Shown piece after piece: positions 37,287-45,577 of a DNA stretch of 64,000 nucleotides. The DNA is taken from positions 1-64,000 of the forward strand of contig NZ_KB911594.1 of the NCBI RefSeq assembly GCF_000383615.1, written 5' to 3'. A program made the translations under genes and the position numbers. The number at the start of each line of letters is the position of its first letter. Positions within the stretch are counted from its first letter, which is position 1. This stretch comes from Streptomyces canus 299MFChir4.1 (GTDB lineage: Bacteria; Actinomycetota; Actinomycetes; Streptomycetales; Streptomycetaceae). The notes under the pieces were generated by a model, which was given only the letters and a program-made list of their open reading frames with translations, ran no database searches and was not told the DNA's origin.

Positions 37287-37315
37287 GCAACCTCACGGGC
37301 CCGTCGTATGTCTAA
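37287..37315 (+). promoter_or_regulatory. candidate ECF-type promoter of LCP 5
   Basis: GCAACC (37287-37292), 17 bases, then GTCTAA (37310-37315), with spacer CACGGGCCCGTCGTAT. It matches the one before LCP 3 in spacing and in the GGGCCnGTCGT spacer core, and the -35 contains the AAC expected for SigE-like promoters. Confidence 0.55.
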
Positions 37316-37377
37316 GACGTGCGGCGGGTCCGTGGCATGGCCAGGGGTCCGGTGGGGTGGGTGGGAGGACGGGAACG

Positions 37378-38937
37378 TTGACAACGCAATACAGCGTGCA
37401 GGAAGCCGAGCCGGCGACGGAGGGGGACAGCGGGCACGGCAGCCGCAGGGCGCCGCGCAAGCACCGCTTGCTCAGATGGTCCTCGGCGACGCTCGCGGTG
37501 CTGATACTCGCGGTGGCCGGGACCGGCTACCTCTACTACCGGCACCTGAACGCCAACATCGAGCAGGACGACCTGAACCTGGGCGACAACAAGGTCGCCG
37601 AGCCGACGCCGAACGCCGCGGGCCAGACCCCGCTGAACATCCTGCTGATCGGCTCCGACGCCCGGGACAGCAAGGAGAACCAGGAACTCGGCGGCGCCAA
37701 GGAGACCTTCGGCTCCACTCCGCTCGCCGACGTGCAGATGCTGCTGCACCTGTCCGCCGACCGCAGCAACCTCTCGGTCGTCAGCATGCCGCGCGACACC
37801 CTCGTGAAGATCCCCAAGTGCACCGACCCGGACGACGGCAAGGTGTACGCGGCGAGCAACGGGCGGGTGATGACCAACCAGAGCCTCGGCCACGGCGGCC
37901 CGGGCTGCACGGTGGCCACCTGGCAGGAGCTCACCGGCATCCACATCGACCACTTCATGATGGTCGACTTCTCCGGCGTGGTGTCCATGGCAGACGCCAT
38001 CGGCGGAGTGCCGGTCTGCGTGGACGCCAACATCCACTCGCGGGACAGCCAGGGGCACGGCTCCGGCCTGAAGCTGGAGAAGGGCACCACGTCCGTCAAG
38101 GGCGAGCAGGCCCTGCAGTGGCTACGCACCCGCTACGGCTTCGAGGACGGCAGCGACCTCGCCCGCGCCAAGGCCCAGCACATGTACCTCAACTCGATGG
38201 TCCGAGAGCTGCGCGCCAACGCCACCCTCAGCAGCCCGAACAAGCTGCGCAAACTCGCCGAGCAGGCCACGCGGGCCGTCACCGTCGACACCGGGCTCGG
38301 CACCGTGAAGAAGCTCTACGACCTCAGCAACGAACTGCGCAGGGTCGAGCCGGAGCGCATCACCATGACGACCATGCCGAACCGCTACGTCGGCGCCCGG
38401 GTGGAGCCCACCGAGGACGCCGAGCAGCTCTTCCGGCTGGTGCGCGAGGACATCGCGCTGGACGGCAAGGACGCGAAGAAGGCGACCGTGGAAAAGGCGG
38501 ACGACACCTCCGCCGACCCGGCCGCCGCCAAGGACGAGATCGGGGTCCTGGTCCAGAACGGCACCCGCACCGACACCCTCGCCCCGGCCCGCGGACGCGC
38601 GAGCACGTTGGCCGGGCTGCTGGTGGAGAAGGGCTTCGCCCAGGCGGTCTCCGACCGTTCCGCGTCGCTGAGCGAGGCGACGACACTCGTGCGCTACCCG
38701 AGCGCGGAACTGGAGGGCGACGCCCGGGCGGTCGCCAAGTCCCTGGGCATCCCGACGAGTTCGGTGAAGAAGTCGACCGACGTCTCCGGGGTCACGCTCG
38801 TCGTGGGCGCCGACTGGCGCGAGGGTACGACGTACAAGGCGCCCAAGGAGGACGACACGACCCCGAAGACCGCGGAGGCCCTCAACGGCGCCGACGACAC
38901 GGCCTGCATGCACGTCAACCCGGGCTTTACCTGGTGA
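37378..38937 (+). CDS. LCP family glycopolymer transferase with LytR_C domain (LCP 5, copy B')
   Basis: This 519-residue paralogue of LCP 3 has a short basic N-terminus, a membrane segment near 37-57 (ATLAVLILAVAGTGYLYY), an LCP domain (about 80-270; LNILLIGSDARDS, ADVQMLLHL, VSMPRDTLVKIPKC, HIDHFMMVDF, WLRTRYGFEDGSDLARAK) and a LytR_C domain. TTG at 37378 is chosen because the perfect ribosome site GGGAGGA lies eight bases before it; the GTG seven codons earlier overlaps that site. The region encoding SSVKKSTDVSGVT is almost unchanged at DNA level from LCP 3. Confidence 0.92.
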   Translation: MTTQYSVQEAEPATEGDSGHGSRRAPRKHRLLRWSSATLAVLILAVAGTGYLYYRHLNANIEQDDLNLGDNKVAEPTPNAAGQTPLNILLIGSDARDSKENQELGGAKETFGSTPLADVQMLLHLSADRSNLSVVSMPRDTLVKIPKCTDPDDGKVYAASNGRVMTNQSLGHGGPGCTVATWQELTGIHIDHFMMVDFSGVVSMADAIGGVPVCVDANIHSRDSQGHGSGLKLEKGTTSVKGEQALQWLRTRYGFEDGSDLARAKAQHMYLNSMVRELRANATLSSPNKLRKLAEQATRAVTVDTGLGTVKKLYDLSNELRRVEPERITMTTMPNRYVGARVEPTEDAEQLFRLVREDIALDGKDAKKATVEKADDTSADPAAAKDEIGVLVQNGTRTDTLAPARGRASTLAGLLVEKGFAQAVSDRSASLSEATTLVRYPSAELEGDARAVAKSLGIPTSSVKKSTDVSGVTLVVGADWREGTTYKAPKEDDTTPKTAEALNGADDTACMHVNPGFTW

Positions 38938-38940
38938 CGG

Positions 38941-38963
38941 GGGGGCGCCTCGGGGGCGCCCCC
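38941..38963 (+). terminator. terminator after LCP 5
   Basis: GGGGGCGCC pairs with GGCGCCCCC around a 5-base loop and is followed by TTT, between the convergent ends of LCP 5 and the glycosyltransferase gene. Confidence 0.8.
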
Positions 38964-38965
38964 TT

Positions 38966-39994
38966 TCACGCCTCGGTCAGAACCGCGGGCCGCCGCGAGG
39001 CGATGACCCGCCTGGCGAGCGAGCGCGGGCTGGTCAGAAAGCCGTAGCCCCAGGACATGTGCATGGTGGCGAGGGCGACGGGGATCTGGAGCCGTGCCTT
39101 CAGCGGCAGCCCCTTGCCCGCGGGCAGCGAGCCGAGGACGATCGCCGCGAGGTAGCCGCCGGGGATCAGGAAGCCGAGCGGGGTCAGCGCGGCGCCGACC
39201 ACGATCCCGGCCGCGATCGCGCAGACCGCGGCCGGCGGGGCGAGGTAGCGCAGGTTGATGGAGCCCTCGTGGTAGCGGGCGACGACGTGCCGCCAGCGGC
39301 CGTAGTCCTTGTACTGCTTGGCGAGGGCCTTCACGCTCGGCCTCGGGCGGTACGACACCCTCAGCTCGGGCGAGAACCAGATGAGCCCGCCCGCCTCACG
39401 GATCCGGAAGTTGAGCTCCCAGTCCTGGGCGCGGATGAACTCCTCGTTGTAGCCGCCCTGTTGCTCCAGGGCCTCGCGCCGGAACACCCCGAGGTACACG
39501 GTCTCGGCGGCCTGCGCCTGGCCGCCCGTGTGGAAGGCCGCGTTGCCGACACCGATCTTCGAGGTCATCGCGGCGGCGACCGCGTGCTCCCAGTCGTTCT
39601 CGCCCTCGGCGTGCATGATGCCGCCGACGTTCTGCGCGCCGGTCTCCTCCAGGAGCCGTACGGCGGTCGCGATGTAGTTCGGCGAGAGCATGCCGTGGCC
39701 GTCGACGCGGACGACGATCGGGTGCCGGGAGGCCTTGATCGCGGCGTTGAGGGCGGCGGGGGTGCGGCCGACGGGATTGGGGACGGTGTGCACGCGCGCG
39801 TCTTCGGCGACGAGCTCGGCGGCGATCTCGTCCGTGCGGTCCGTGGAGGGACCGAGGGCGAGCACGACCTCCATCTCGCCGGCGTACTCCTGCGCGAGGA
39901 TCGCTTGGACGGCTCCGCGCAGATGCCGTTCCTCGTTCAGGACGGGCATGATCACAGACACAGCGGGGGGCCGCACGTCGGGCTTGGCGTTCAT
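38966..39994 (-). CDS. family 2 glycosyltransferase, ExoM/succinoglycan type
   Basis: This 342-residue enzyme has a GT-A domain (about 10-235): VSVIMPVLNEERHL at the N-terminus, VVRVDGHGML as the metal-binding motif, and FIRAQDWELNFRIREAGG with the catalytic acid. Two or three hydrophobic segments near the C-terminus (about 255-310) anchor it to the membrane. It probably adds a sugar to a lipid-linked envelope glycan. It is the only leftward gene inside the LCP array and has 132 bases to the divergent LCP 6, so the two may be co-regulated. Donor and acceptor are unknown. Confidence 0.88.
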   Translation of the reverse strand: MNAKPDVRPPAVSVIMPVLNEERHLRGAVQAILAQEYAGEMEVVLALGPSTDRTDEIAAELVAEDARVHTVPNPVGRTPAALNAAIKASRHPIVVRVDGHGMLSPNYIATAVRLLEETGAQNVGGIMHAEGENDWEHAVAAAMTSKIGVGNAAFHTGGQAQAAETVYLGVFRREALEQQGGYNEEFIRAQDWELNFRIREAGGLIWFSPELRVSYRPRPSVKALAKQYKDYGRWRHVVARYHEGSINLRYLAPPAAVCAIAAGIVVGAALTPLGFLIPGGYLAAIVLGSLPAGKGLPLKARLQIPVALATMHMSWGYGFLTSPRSLARRVIASRRPAVLTEA

Positions 39995-40126
39995 AGGGGG
40001 CTCACGTTACCGCGAACGGGGGACACCATCGCGCCCCGCCCGGGGCGGTGCCGGTCGTCGCAGATCGTATGGGCCTACGGTGCTCAAGATCCCTCGTTCG
40101 GCTGTTCCTCGCGGAGGTGTCCCCCC

Positions 40127-41587
40127 ATGCCCGCCACGTCTCCCCGGCCCTCCGCCGCCCGGCCCCGCCCCCCGCAGCGCCGGCCGGCCCGGCCCCCCGT
40201 GCGGCGCAAGCGGCCCCGCTGGGCCATGCGGGCGGCGACCACGCTGTCCGTCGTCGTGCTCGCCTCCGCCGGGATCGGGCACGCGGTGATGACCAGCCTC
40301 GACGCGGACATCACGCGCGTGGACCCCTTCAAGGACATGAAGAACCGGCCGCGCGCCGGACACGGCATGAACGTGCTGCTGGTCGGCACCGACGGCCGCG
40401 ACAAGATCACCGAGGCGGAGCGGCGGAAGTACCGGCTGGGCGGGGCGCCCTGCCACTGCACCGACACGATCATGATCGTGCACATCTCGGAGGACCGGGA
40501 GCGGGCGAGCGTGGTGAGCCTGCCGCGTGACTCGTACGCGATGACTCCGGAGCACGTCGACGGGACCACCGGGGAGCGGCACCACGGACACCCCATCAAG
40601 ATCAACGCGGCGTACGCGGAGGGCGGGCCCCCGCTGACCGTACGGACCGTCGAAGGCATGACCCACGTGAAGATCGACCACTATCTGGAGGTCGACTTCA
40701 CCAGCTTCATGAGGACCGTGGACGTCCTCGGCGGGGTCGAGATCTGCAACGCCGAACCGCTGAAGGACACGTACACCGGCCTCGACCTGGCGGCCGGCCG
40801 GCACCGGCTGCTGGGCGGACAGGCACTGCAGTACGTCCGCTCCCGGCACGCCGACGGCTCCTCCGACCTCGGCCGGATGAAGCGGCAGCAGCGCTTCCTC
40901 GCGGCGCTGATCGAGCGGGCCACCTCCTCCGGCGTGCTGTTGAACCCGATGAAGTTCCGCGATGTGGCCCGGGCCGTCCTCGGCTCCGTACGCGCCGACA
41001 AGGGCTTCGGCACGGACGAACTGCTCGACCTGGGCCGGGCGATGCGCAACTTCTCCCCCTCCTCGTCGGAGTTCACGACCGTGCCGATCGGGCAGATGGG
41101 ATACGCCGTCAAGGGCGTGGGCTCGACCCTGAAATGGGACCCGGTGAAGTCGGCGCGGCTCTTCCAGTCCCTGCGCGAGGACCAGCCGCTGGCCGCGCAC
41201 AAGCCGAAGGACAAGGCGCTGCTGGTCCCAGTGTCCCCGCAGCAGATCCGCGTCCAGGTGGAGAACGGCACGGCGACCGGCGGACTCGGCAAGCGGGTGG
41301 ACGCGGCGCTGGCGTCGACGGGCTTCCGTACGACGGGGATCCCGGCGAACTCGGCCGACCGCACCCTGAAGCGCACGGTCATCACCTACGACCCCCGCTG
41401 GGACCGCTCGGCCCGCTCCCTGGCCGCGGCCCTGCCCGGGAGCGAGCTGCGGGCGGTGAACGGGCAGGGCGCCGTGCTGAAGGTGCTGGCGGGCGCGGAC
41501 TTCGAGCGGGTACGGAAGGTACGCGCCGAGGACGAGCTCCAGGGGGAGTTCGGAGTGGTGACGGGGGACGAGGTGGGGTGCGTGTAG
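40127..41587 (+). CDS. LCP family glycopolymer transferase with LytR_C domain (LCP 6)
   Basis: This is a 486-residue protein. A Pro/Arg-rich cytosolic tail (about 1-35) and one membrane segment (about 38-56) lead to the LCP domain (about 80-290; MNVLLVGTDGRDK, CTDTIMIVHI, VSLPRDSYAM, KIDHYLEVDF, YVRSRHADGSSDLGRMKRQQ). An unusual HCxC-like motif (GGAPCHCTDT) sits just before the conserved Asp. The C-terminal LytR_C (about 370-460) begins RVQVENGTATGG. The ATG start has GCGGAGG eight bases before it. The upstream frame running back to 39059 is opposite the glycosyltransferase and is not real. Confidence 0.9.
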   Translation: MPATSPRPSAARPRPPQRRPARPPVRRKRPRWAMRAATTLSVVVLASAGIGHAVMTSLDADITRVDPFKDMKNRPRAGHGMNVLLVGTDGRDKITEAERRKYRLGGAPCHCTDTIMIVHISEDRERASVVSLPRDSYAMTPEHVDGTTGERHHGHPIKINAAYAEGGPPLTVRTVEGMTHVKIDHYLEVDFTSFMRTVDVLGGVEICNAEPLKDTYTGLDLAAGRHRLLGGQALQYVRSRHADGSSDLGRMKRQQRFLAALIERATSSGVLLNPMKFRDVARAVLGSVRADKGFGTDELLDLGRAMRNFSPSSSEFTTVPIGQMGYAVKGVGSTLKWDPVKSARLFQSLREDQPLAAHKPKDKALLVPVSPQQIRVQVENGTATGGLGKRVDAALASTGFRTTGIPANSADRTLKRTVITYDPRWDRSARSLAAALPGSELRAVNGQGAVLKVLAGADFERVRKVRAEDELQGEFGVVTGDEVGCV

Positions 41588-41670
41588 GAGAAAGCCGGGC
41601 CGGACAGGGCCAGGTGCACGCAGGGGAAACAGGGTGACGCCGGTCACCCGGCCGGCACAGGATGGCGGCC

Positions 41671-42210
41671 GTGACCGCCGCCCTCCGCATCGCCGACTAC
41701 GACCCCGACTGGCCCCGGCAGGCCGCCGCCGCGATCGACGCCCTCCGCTCGGGGGCGCCCGGACTGTTCCCGGAGATCGAGCACATCGGGTCCACCTCCG
41801 TGCCGGGACTCGCGGCGAAGCCCGTCATCGACCTGATGGCCGCCGTCCGTGACCGCTCTCACACACCGGCCCACGACGCCCCGCTGGCCGGTCTCGGCTT
41901 CCGCCCGCACGTCAACGGGATGACCGACCGGCTGCTGTACGTCCGCGCCCCCGACGGTGTCCGCACCCACATCCTGCACGTCGTGACACGGGACAGTCGG
42001 CCAGGCCGGAATCAGCGGCTCCTGCGGGACCACCTGCGCACCCACCCGCAGGACGCGGCGCGGTACGGCGAGCTCAAGCGGGCGATCGTGGCCTCCGGTA
42101 CGGCACCGGGGGCGTACGCACGGGCGAAGACGGCCCTCGTGCAGGAGCTCACCGACCGGGCCCGCGCGGAGCGGGGGCTGCCGCCGGAGCCGGTGTGGGA
42201 GAAGGAGTGA
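41671..42210 (+). CDS. GrpB/UPF0157 family protein
   Basis: This is a 179-residue member of the GrpB (UPF0157) family, a nucleotidyltransferase-like fold of unknown substrate. The signature IEHIGSTSVPGLAAKPVIDLM lies near residues 34-54, and a second conserved stretch near 85-115 includes THILHVVTRDS. GTG at 41671 is preferred, as AGGA lies nine bases before it; an ATG three codons earlier directly abuts that site. The spacer upstream includes the small hairpin GGGTGACGCCGGTCACCC. Its relation to the LCP genes is probably only positional. Confidence 0.85.
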   Translation: MTAALRIADYDPDWPRQAAAAIDALRSGAPGLFPEIEHIGSTSVPGLAAKPVIDLMAAVRDRSHTPAHDAPLAGLGFRPHVNGMTDRLLYVRAPDGVRTHILHVVTRDSRPGRNQRLLRDHLRTHPQDAARYGELKRAIVASGTAPGAYARAKTALVQELTDRARAERGLPPEPVWEKE

Positions 42211-42238
42211 GTGGGTGCAGGAGGAGGAGTGAGCGGGC

Positions 42239-42799
42239 TCAGTCCTCGAAGCCCTCGGCGGCCCGCTTCTCGCGCAGCTCCATGATCGCCCGGCGCCGCG
42301 CGAGGCGGTGCGTGCGGCGGATCTGGGCCTCCTGGTAGCGGCGCTCGTCCCGTTCCGTCTCCGGGTGCACCGGAGGGACCCGGCGGGGCTTGCCGTCGGC
42401 GTCGACCGCGGCGAAGACGAGGTAGGCGGAACCGACCTGGGTGGCGGGCGTGGACTCGTTCCAGCGCTCGGCGAGGACCCGCACACCGACCTCCATCGAG
42501 GTCCGGCCGGTCCAGTTGACCTGCGCCTTCACATGGACGAGGTCACCCACCCGGACCGGCTCCAGGAACGCCATCTCGTCCATGGAGGCGGTCACCGCGG
42601 GCCCGCCGCTGTGCCGTCCGGCCACCGCGCCCGCCGCGTCGTCGACCAGCTTCATGATCACGCCACCGTGCACCGTCCCGAGAAGGTTGGTGTCGGCCTG
42701 GGTCATGATGTGGCTCAGCGTGGTGCGGGACGCCGAGGTGGGCTTGCCCGGGATCTCCGCGGTCCCCGGATCGGCGGCGGTGGTGGCCTGGTCTGTCAT
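42239..42799 (-). CDS. hotdog-fold acyl-CoA thioesterase
   Basis: This 186-residue cytosolic thioesterase hydrolyses acyl-CoA. The hotdog domain runs about 25-145: TQADTNLLGTVHGGVIMKL and VDDAAGAVAGRH carry the catalytic-region residues, followed by MDEMAFLEPVRVGDLVHV. A charged, Arg-rich C-terminal helix (about 150-186, RRTHRLARRRAIMELREK) is typical of the BACH/YciA-like actinobacterial version. ATG at 42799 has a G-rich site just upstream. It converges with the GrpB gene and is divergent from LCP 7. Confidence 0.88.
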   Translation of the reverse strand: MTDQATTAADPGTAEIPGKPTSASRTTLSHIMTQADTNLLGTVHGGVIMKLVDDAAGAVAGRHSGGPAVTASMDEMAFLEPVRVGDLVHVKAQVNWTGRTSMEVGVRVLAERWNESTPATQVGSAYLVFAAVDADGKPRRVPPVHPETERDERRYQEAQIRRTHRLARRRAIMELREKRAAEGFED

Positions 42800-42916
42800 G
42801 GCCCCCACCCTATGCCGATGACAATCCGGGAATTTGTGTCAGCTTCGCAACAGCGCTGCCCTGATTTTCCGACGACCCTTGTAAAGGGCACAGCCGGTAC
42901 CTGCACACTGGGCCCC

Positions 42917-44221
42917 ATGAACGATTGGCCCGAGGGATGGTCCGGCGACGACCGCGACCGGTACGGACGCGGCAGCGCGAGCGCACGACCCGAGAGCGCC
43001 CGCGTCATGCGGCAGGTCCGCCGTGGACAGGGGGCGCCCGGGCAGGGGGCCTACGGCCGCCAGGGTCCGTCCGCGCCGCCGTACGGCAACGGTGTGCCGC
43101 AGCAGCCGTCGTACGTGGACGGCCAGGGCTACGGCGGTGACTACGACAGCGGCTACAACACCGGCCAGGTCTACGGCAGCCCCGGCGGCGGTGGCTACGA
43201 CGGCCCCGGCGACCCGGGCGGCGGCCGCGGTCCGCGCCCCGCGCCGAACTGGCGCAAGCGGATCAAGTGGACCGCGATCGTCGTGATCACCGGGCTGGTC
43301 GTGACGACCGTCTCCACCTACTTCTGGGCCGACTCCAAGCTCAACCGCGAGGTCGACCTGTCCAAGGTCATCGACCGGCCGGACCAGGGCGACGGCACCA
43401 ACTACCTGATCGTCGGCTCCGACAGCCGCGCCGGCCTCTCCTCGGAGCAGAAGAAGCAGCTGCACACCGGCTCCGCCGAGGGCAAGCGCACCGACTCGAT
43501 GATGATCCTGCACACCGGCGGCAACGGCGACACGCTGATCTCGCTGCCGCGCGACTCGGACGTGGAGATCCCGACCTTCGTGGGCTCCGAGTCCGGCAAG
43601 ACCTACAAGGGCACGGGCCGGCACGTGAAGCTGAACGCCGCGTACGCCGAGGACGGGCCCGAGCTGCTGGTCCGGACCGTCGAGTTCAACACCGGGCTGC
43701 GCATCGACCACTACGTCGAGATCGGCTTCGCCGGCTTCGCGAGCATCGTGGACGCGGTCGGCGGGGTCGAGATCGACATCGACAAGGGGTTCAAGGACAA
43801 GTACTCCGGCGCCGACTTCGCCGCGGGCAAGCAGAAGCTGAACGGCGACCAGGCGCTCGCCTTCGTCCGCACCCGGCACGCGTTCGCCGCGTCCGACCTG
43901 CAGCGCACCAAGAACCAGCAGAAGTTCCTCGCGGCGCTCGCCCATCAGGTGGCCACCCCGGGCACGGTCCTGAACCCCTTCAAGCTCTACCCGACGCTCG
44001 GCGCGGGCCTGGACTCGCTCATCGTCGACAAGGACATGGGCCTGTACGACCTGGGGTCCATGTTCTTCGCGATGAAGGGCGTCAACGGCGGCGACGGCAC
44101 CTCCCTGAACATGCCGATCTCCGGGTCCACCGGAGGCAACCTCGTCTGGGACAAGACGAAGGTGAAGCAACTGGTGCAGGAGCTGAACAACGACGAGAAG
44201 GTCACCGTCTCGGGCAACTGA
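42917..44221 (+). CDS. LCP family glycopolymer transferase (LCP 7)
   Basis: This is a 434-residue protein. The cytosolic N-terminus (about 1-115) is long and unlike the other six, rich in Gly, Tyr, Gln and Pro (GYGGDYDSGYNTGQVYGS). A membrane segment lies near 121-142. The LCP domain (about 160-345) has NYLIVGSDSRAG, TDSMMILHT, ISLPRDSDVEIP, RIDHYVEIGF and FVRTRHAFAASDLQRTK. There is no LytR_C domain. The start codon ATG has no clear ribosome site (CTGGGCCCC precedes it), so it may be leaderless or poorly initiated. A strong hairpin ends the unit. Confidence 0.92.
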   Translation: MNDWPEGWSGDDRDRYGRGSASARPESARVMRQVRRGQGAPGQGAYGRQGPSAPPYGNGVPQQPSYVDGQGYGGDYDSGYNTGQVYGSPGGGGYDGPGDPGGGRGPRPAPNWRKRIKWTAIVVITGLVVTTVSTYFWADSKLNREVDLSKVIDRPDQGDGTNYLIVGSDSRAGLSSEQKKQLHTGSAEGKRTDSMMILHTGGNGDTLISLPRDSDVEIPTFVGSESGKTYKGTGRHVKLNAAYAEDGPELLVRTVEFNTGLRIDHYVEIGFAGFASIVDAVGGVEIDIDKGFKDKYSGADFAAGKQKLNGDQALAFVRTRHAFAASDLQRTKNQQKFLAALAHQVATPGTVLNPFKLYPTLGAGLDSLIVDKDMGLYDLGSMFFAMKGVNGGDGTSLNMPISGSTGGNLVWDKTKVKQLVQELNNDEKVTVSGN

Positions 44222-44260
44222 GCACGGCGGAGGCCGGTTCGGCACCGCGGAGGACGACAG

Positions 44261-44290
44261 GAAGGGCCGGTCCGGCGGGACCGGCCCTTC
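44261..44290 (+). terminator. terminator after LCP 7
   Basis: A perfect 13-base-pair stem (GAAGGGCCGGTCC with GGACCGGCCCTTC) and a 4-base GGCG loop, 40 bases past the stop. It closes the LCP array. Confidence 0.88.
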
Positions 44291-44306
44291 GTCGTGCCCG
44301 GCCGGC

Positions 44307-44965
44307 CTACGGCCGCCGCCCCGAGCCGAGCAGCGCGAGGTGCGGCAGCGCCAACCGGCCGTCCCCCGCGACGAATTCGGCGCTCAGCCGCTCGTACTCC
44401 CGCCGGATCCGTACGACGGTCTCCGGGTCCTGCGAGGTGACGACCAGCCCGACGGTGGCGACACCGCCCGCGGCACCGCTCCACCACTCCTCGACACCGG
44501 CCCGGTGGTCCCAGGCGAGTTCGGACGCCTCCGCCGCGATGAACCAGGCCCCGCCGAGCAGTTCGGCGAGACCGTCCGCCGTACGCGCCCAGTCCACGTC
44601 GTGAGGGCGATCCGGCCGCCGGGACGCAGCAGGCGGTGGAGTTCGGCGAGGGCAGATCGGGGCCGGCCGAACTGGTTCAGGACGAAGTTGCCGAGTACGG
44701 CGTCGAACTCGACGTCAGAGTAAGGGAGTTCGGGAAGCACACCGGTGCGCGCGTCGAGCCCGCGGGCCCGGCCGCCGCGGCCGCCGTACCGGTGCCGGTT
44801 CCGACATCGAGGACGCGCGTCCCCGCCCCGACTCCGGCCGCGTCCAGCAGGGCCTCCACGGGGTGGGCACAACCGCGCGAAACTGCCGGCGTGGGCCTCG
44901 GTGCGGCCCTTCCACATCGCGCGCTCGGCGGCGTCGAAGGCCTCCGTCCCGTTCGCGCGTGTCAT
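44307..44965 (-). pseudogene. decayed SAM-dependent methyltransferase gene
   Basis: Pieces of one methyltransferase occur in order but in different frames. The start MTRANGTEAFDAAERAMWKG (from 44965) is followed by the SAM-binding motif GAGTRVLDVGTGTGTAAAAA (44859 region) in another frame. Then come LPELPYSDVEFDAVLGNFVL and LLRPGGRIALTTW back in the first frame, and last a 96-residue tail ending LPHLALLGSGRRP in a third. Compared with typical relatives of about 260-270 residues, stretches after motif I and after the RIALTTW motif are missing, so there are deletions as well as frameshifts. It cannot give a normal product. Confidence 0.75.
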
Positions 44966-45038
44966 GGGCCCCAGCCTGCCCCACCCGTGGCCGAAGGCGC
45001 CTCGGCGGGTGCCTCCGGCCACGCTCGGGCGGGGAGCG

Positions 45039-45401
45039 TCACATCGCCATGCCCGCCATCGCCCGGCAGGTCTCCGCACAGCGGCGACACGCCTGCGCGC
45101 AGCGCATCATCTGGGGATCGTCCGGCATGGACATACACGCCTCGGCGCACATCTCGCACGCCCTGGCACACATCGCGCACATCTCCGCCGACAGCGGCGA
45201 GCGGCGCATCATCATGTCCGCGCACATGCGGGTCATGTCGGCGCAGTCGATGAGCGCACGCATGATCTGCATCTGGGCCTGGCCGCCCATCTGCATACAG
45301 GAGCTCATGGTCTCCTCGCACACGCTGTGGCACTCCATGCACGCCGCCACGCAGTCCTGCATCTCCTTGCTCATCGCGGACATGCTCTCGGCCTGGGTCA
45401 T
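45039..45401 (-). CDS. cysteine-rich four-helix copper storage-like protein
   Basis: This 120-residue protein has 16 cysteines and many methionines on four predicted helices (about 8-36, 44-66, 70-92, 96-118), with repeated CxxxC and CxxC spacing (DCVAACMECHSVC, MCAMCARACEMCAEAC, RCAQACRRCAETC). This is the DUF326/Csp family, whose members fill the bundle core with Cu(I). There is no Tat or Sec signal, so it resembles cytosolic Csp3. The ATG start has GGAGGAG four bases away, an excellent site. It may buffer copper; the copper operon lies 3.3 kb to the right. Confidence 0.88.
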   Translation of the reverse strand: MTQAESMSAMSKEMQDCVAACMECHSVCEETMSSCMQMGGQAQMQIMRALIDCADMTRMCADMMMRRSPLSAEMCAMCARACEMCAEACMSMPDDPQMMRCAQACRRCAETCRAMAGMAM

Positions 45402-45532
45402 TGCTCCTCCTGGGGACTGCGGGAGCCCGGGGCGGGCCCCGTGCCCTTCCGTCCTACGCCCCTCCCCCGCTGGGCGCCATCGGGCGGACGCGAACAATCC
45501 GCCCCGAAACACCCCACCCGCGATACGACAAA

Positions 45533-45556
45533 AGCCCCCGGAACACTCCGGGGGCT
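45533..45556 (-). terminator. terminator after the acyl-CoA dehydrogenase gene
   Basis: AGCCCCCGGA pairs with TCCGGGGGCT around a 4-base loop. On the minus strand it is followed by TTTTGTCG, giving a partial U tract. It lies 20 bases past the stop. Confidence 0.88.
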
Positions 45557-45577
45557 CGGTCGGGCCGGTCGGGCCGA

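Noticed and set aside
39059..40126. N-terminal extension of LCP 6 to an 842-residue protein
   Set aside because: The extension lies opposite the family 2 glycosyltransferase and has no domain; the ATG at 40127 has a good ribosome site directly before the expected Pro/Arg-rich LCP N-terminus.
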